In this document: positions 63,841-64,000 of the stretch, in pieces
How the letters are laid out: each line of letters begins with the position of its first letter
Numbering within the stretch: the first letter of the stretch is position 1
Source: Sulfuricella sp. T08
Lineage (GTDB): Bacteria; Pseudomonadota; Gammaproteobacteria; Burkholderiales; Sulfuricellaceae
DNA length: 64,000 bases
Direction of reading: 5' to 3'
Assembly (NCBI RefSeq): GCF_000971475.1
Contig: NZ_DF967539.1
Location: forward strand, 90,850-154,849
The notes under the pieces: generated by a model
What the model was told of the DNA's origin: nothing
Databases searched by the model: none
What the model saw: only the letters and a program-made list of their open reading frames with translations
Made by a program: the position numbers and the translations under genes

Positions 63841-64000
63841 TCAGGCGCTTGCCGCAACAGGTTGTGTTTCTTGCTCGTAGGCCAGCGAGTTGGCAATCTG
63901 CTGCTGCAACAGGGACAAATCCTGCAGTTGCTTGAGGATGCCGCCTTCCATGTGTTGCAGTTCGGTGATCCGGTCTTCCAGCGTGTCGGTTGCCTTGTGG
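63841..64000 (-). CDS. C-terminal fragment of an unrecognised coiled-coil protein
   Basis: The last 52 or so codons of a minus-strand gene that continues beyond the window. The visible part is rich in Leu, Gln and Glu with heptad-like spacing (ITELQHMEGGILKQLQDL, then LLQQQIANSLAYEQE) and ends in VAASA. It is not assigned to a family from this fragment. Confidence 0.55.
   Translation of the reverse strand, partial: HKATDTLEDRITELQHMEGGILKQLQDLSLLQQQIANSLAYEQETQPVAASA

Overview
The window reads as a chromosomal segment of a sulfur-oxidising, aerobically respiring betaproteobacterium, plausibly near Sulfuricella/Thiobacillus-type Nitrosomonadales. The taxon is an inference from gene content and order, not from a marker gene. 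The basis is an oxidative reverse-type dsr locus (dsrEFH and dsrL present, dsrD absent in the visible part), a betaproteobacterial rhodanese-grxC-secB-gpsA block, and two terminal oxidase loci. No prophage, insertion sequence, CRISPR array, rRNA or convincing tRNA was seen.

Layout. 1-14054 (+): dsrA (truncated by the window edge)-B-E-F-H-C-M-K-L-J-O-P-N-R, followed by a dihydrolipoamide-dehydrogenase-like flavoprotein. Several dsr gaps hold strong hairpins or an inverted-repeat element. 14109-15807 (+): slmA and a soluble PDC-sensor-only protein. 15920-22259 (-): M28 peptidase, DUF504/MJ1316 protein, moeB-like gene, a perfect 30-bp inverted repeat, ctpA, envC, gpmI. 22393-28671 (+): an ArsR regulator with the SqrR/BigR cysteine spacing, an RND efflux pair, a YgaP-type membrane protein, rhodanese, grxC and trxC, then secB, an SH3 protein and gpsA to 30641. 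30646-31847 (-): trmL and comF. 31910-36822 (+): a small membrane protein and bioBFHCD. A 497-bp gene-free region with paired operator-like sites and a multibranched predicted RNA precedes the aa3/caa3 oxidase locus (ctaC, ctaD, a 42-aa protein, ctaG, ctaE, SURF1, a Sco-like protein, ctaB, ctaA; 37320-45277). Next come Rrf2, Sco1 and Fnr regulators/assembly genes, then ccoNOQP, ccoG, a FixH-type gene, ccoI and ccoS (47431-55836). A free-standing 26-codon membrane peptide gene follows. 56086-59708 (-): rpoH and ftsX-ftsE-ftsY. 59776-63770 (+): two M16 peptidases, rsmD, coaD and a ferredoxin. A C-terminal fragment of an unrecognised gene (-) closes the window.

How it fits together. Sulfane sulfur would be passed through DsrEFH and DsrC to DsrAB, DsrMKJOP and DsrL for oxidation to sulfite, and the electrons would end at the aa3 or cbb3 oxidases. 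The most interesting regulatory signal is a shared 16-bp motif (ATTAG-N6-CTAAT and variants). It occurs at the promoters of the putative persulfide-sensing ArsR gene and its RND neighbours, upstream of the aa3 oxidase locus, and weakly upstream of ccoG. This suggests a link between sulfide/persulfide sensing and oxidase expression. The cbb3 operon carries an Fnr-like site centred 41.5 bp before the inferred transcription start.
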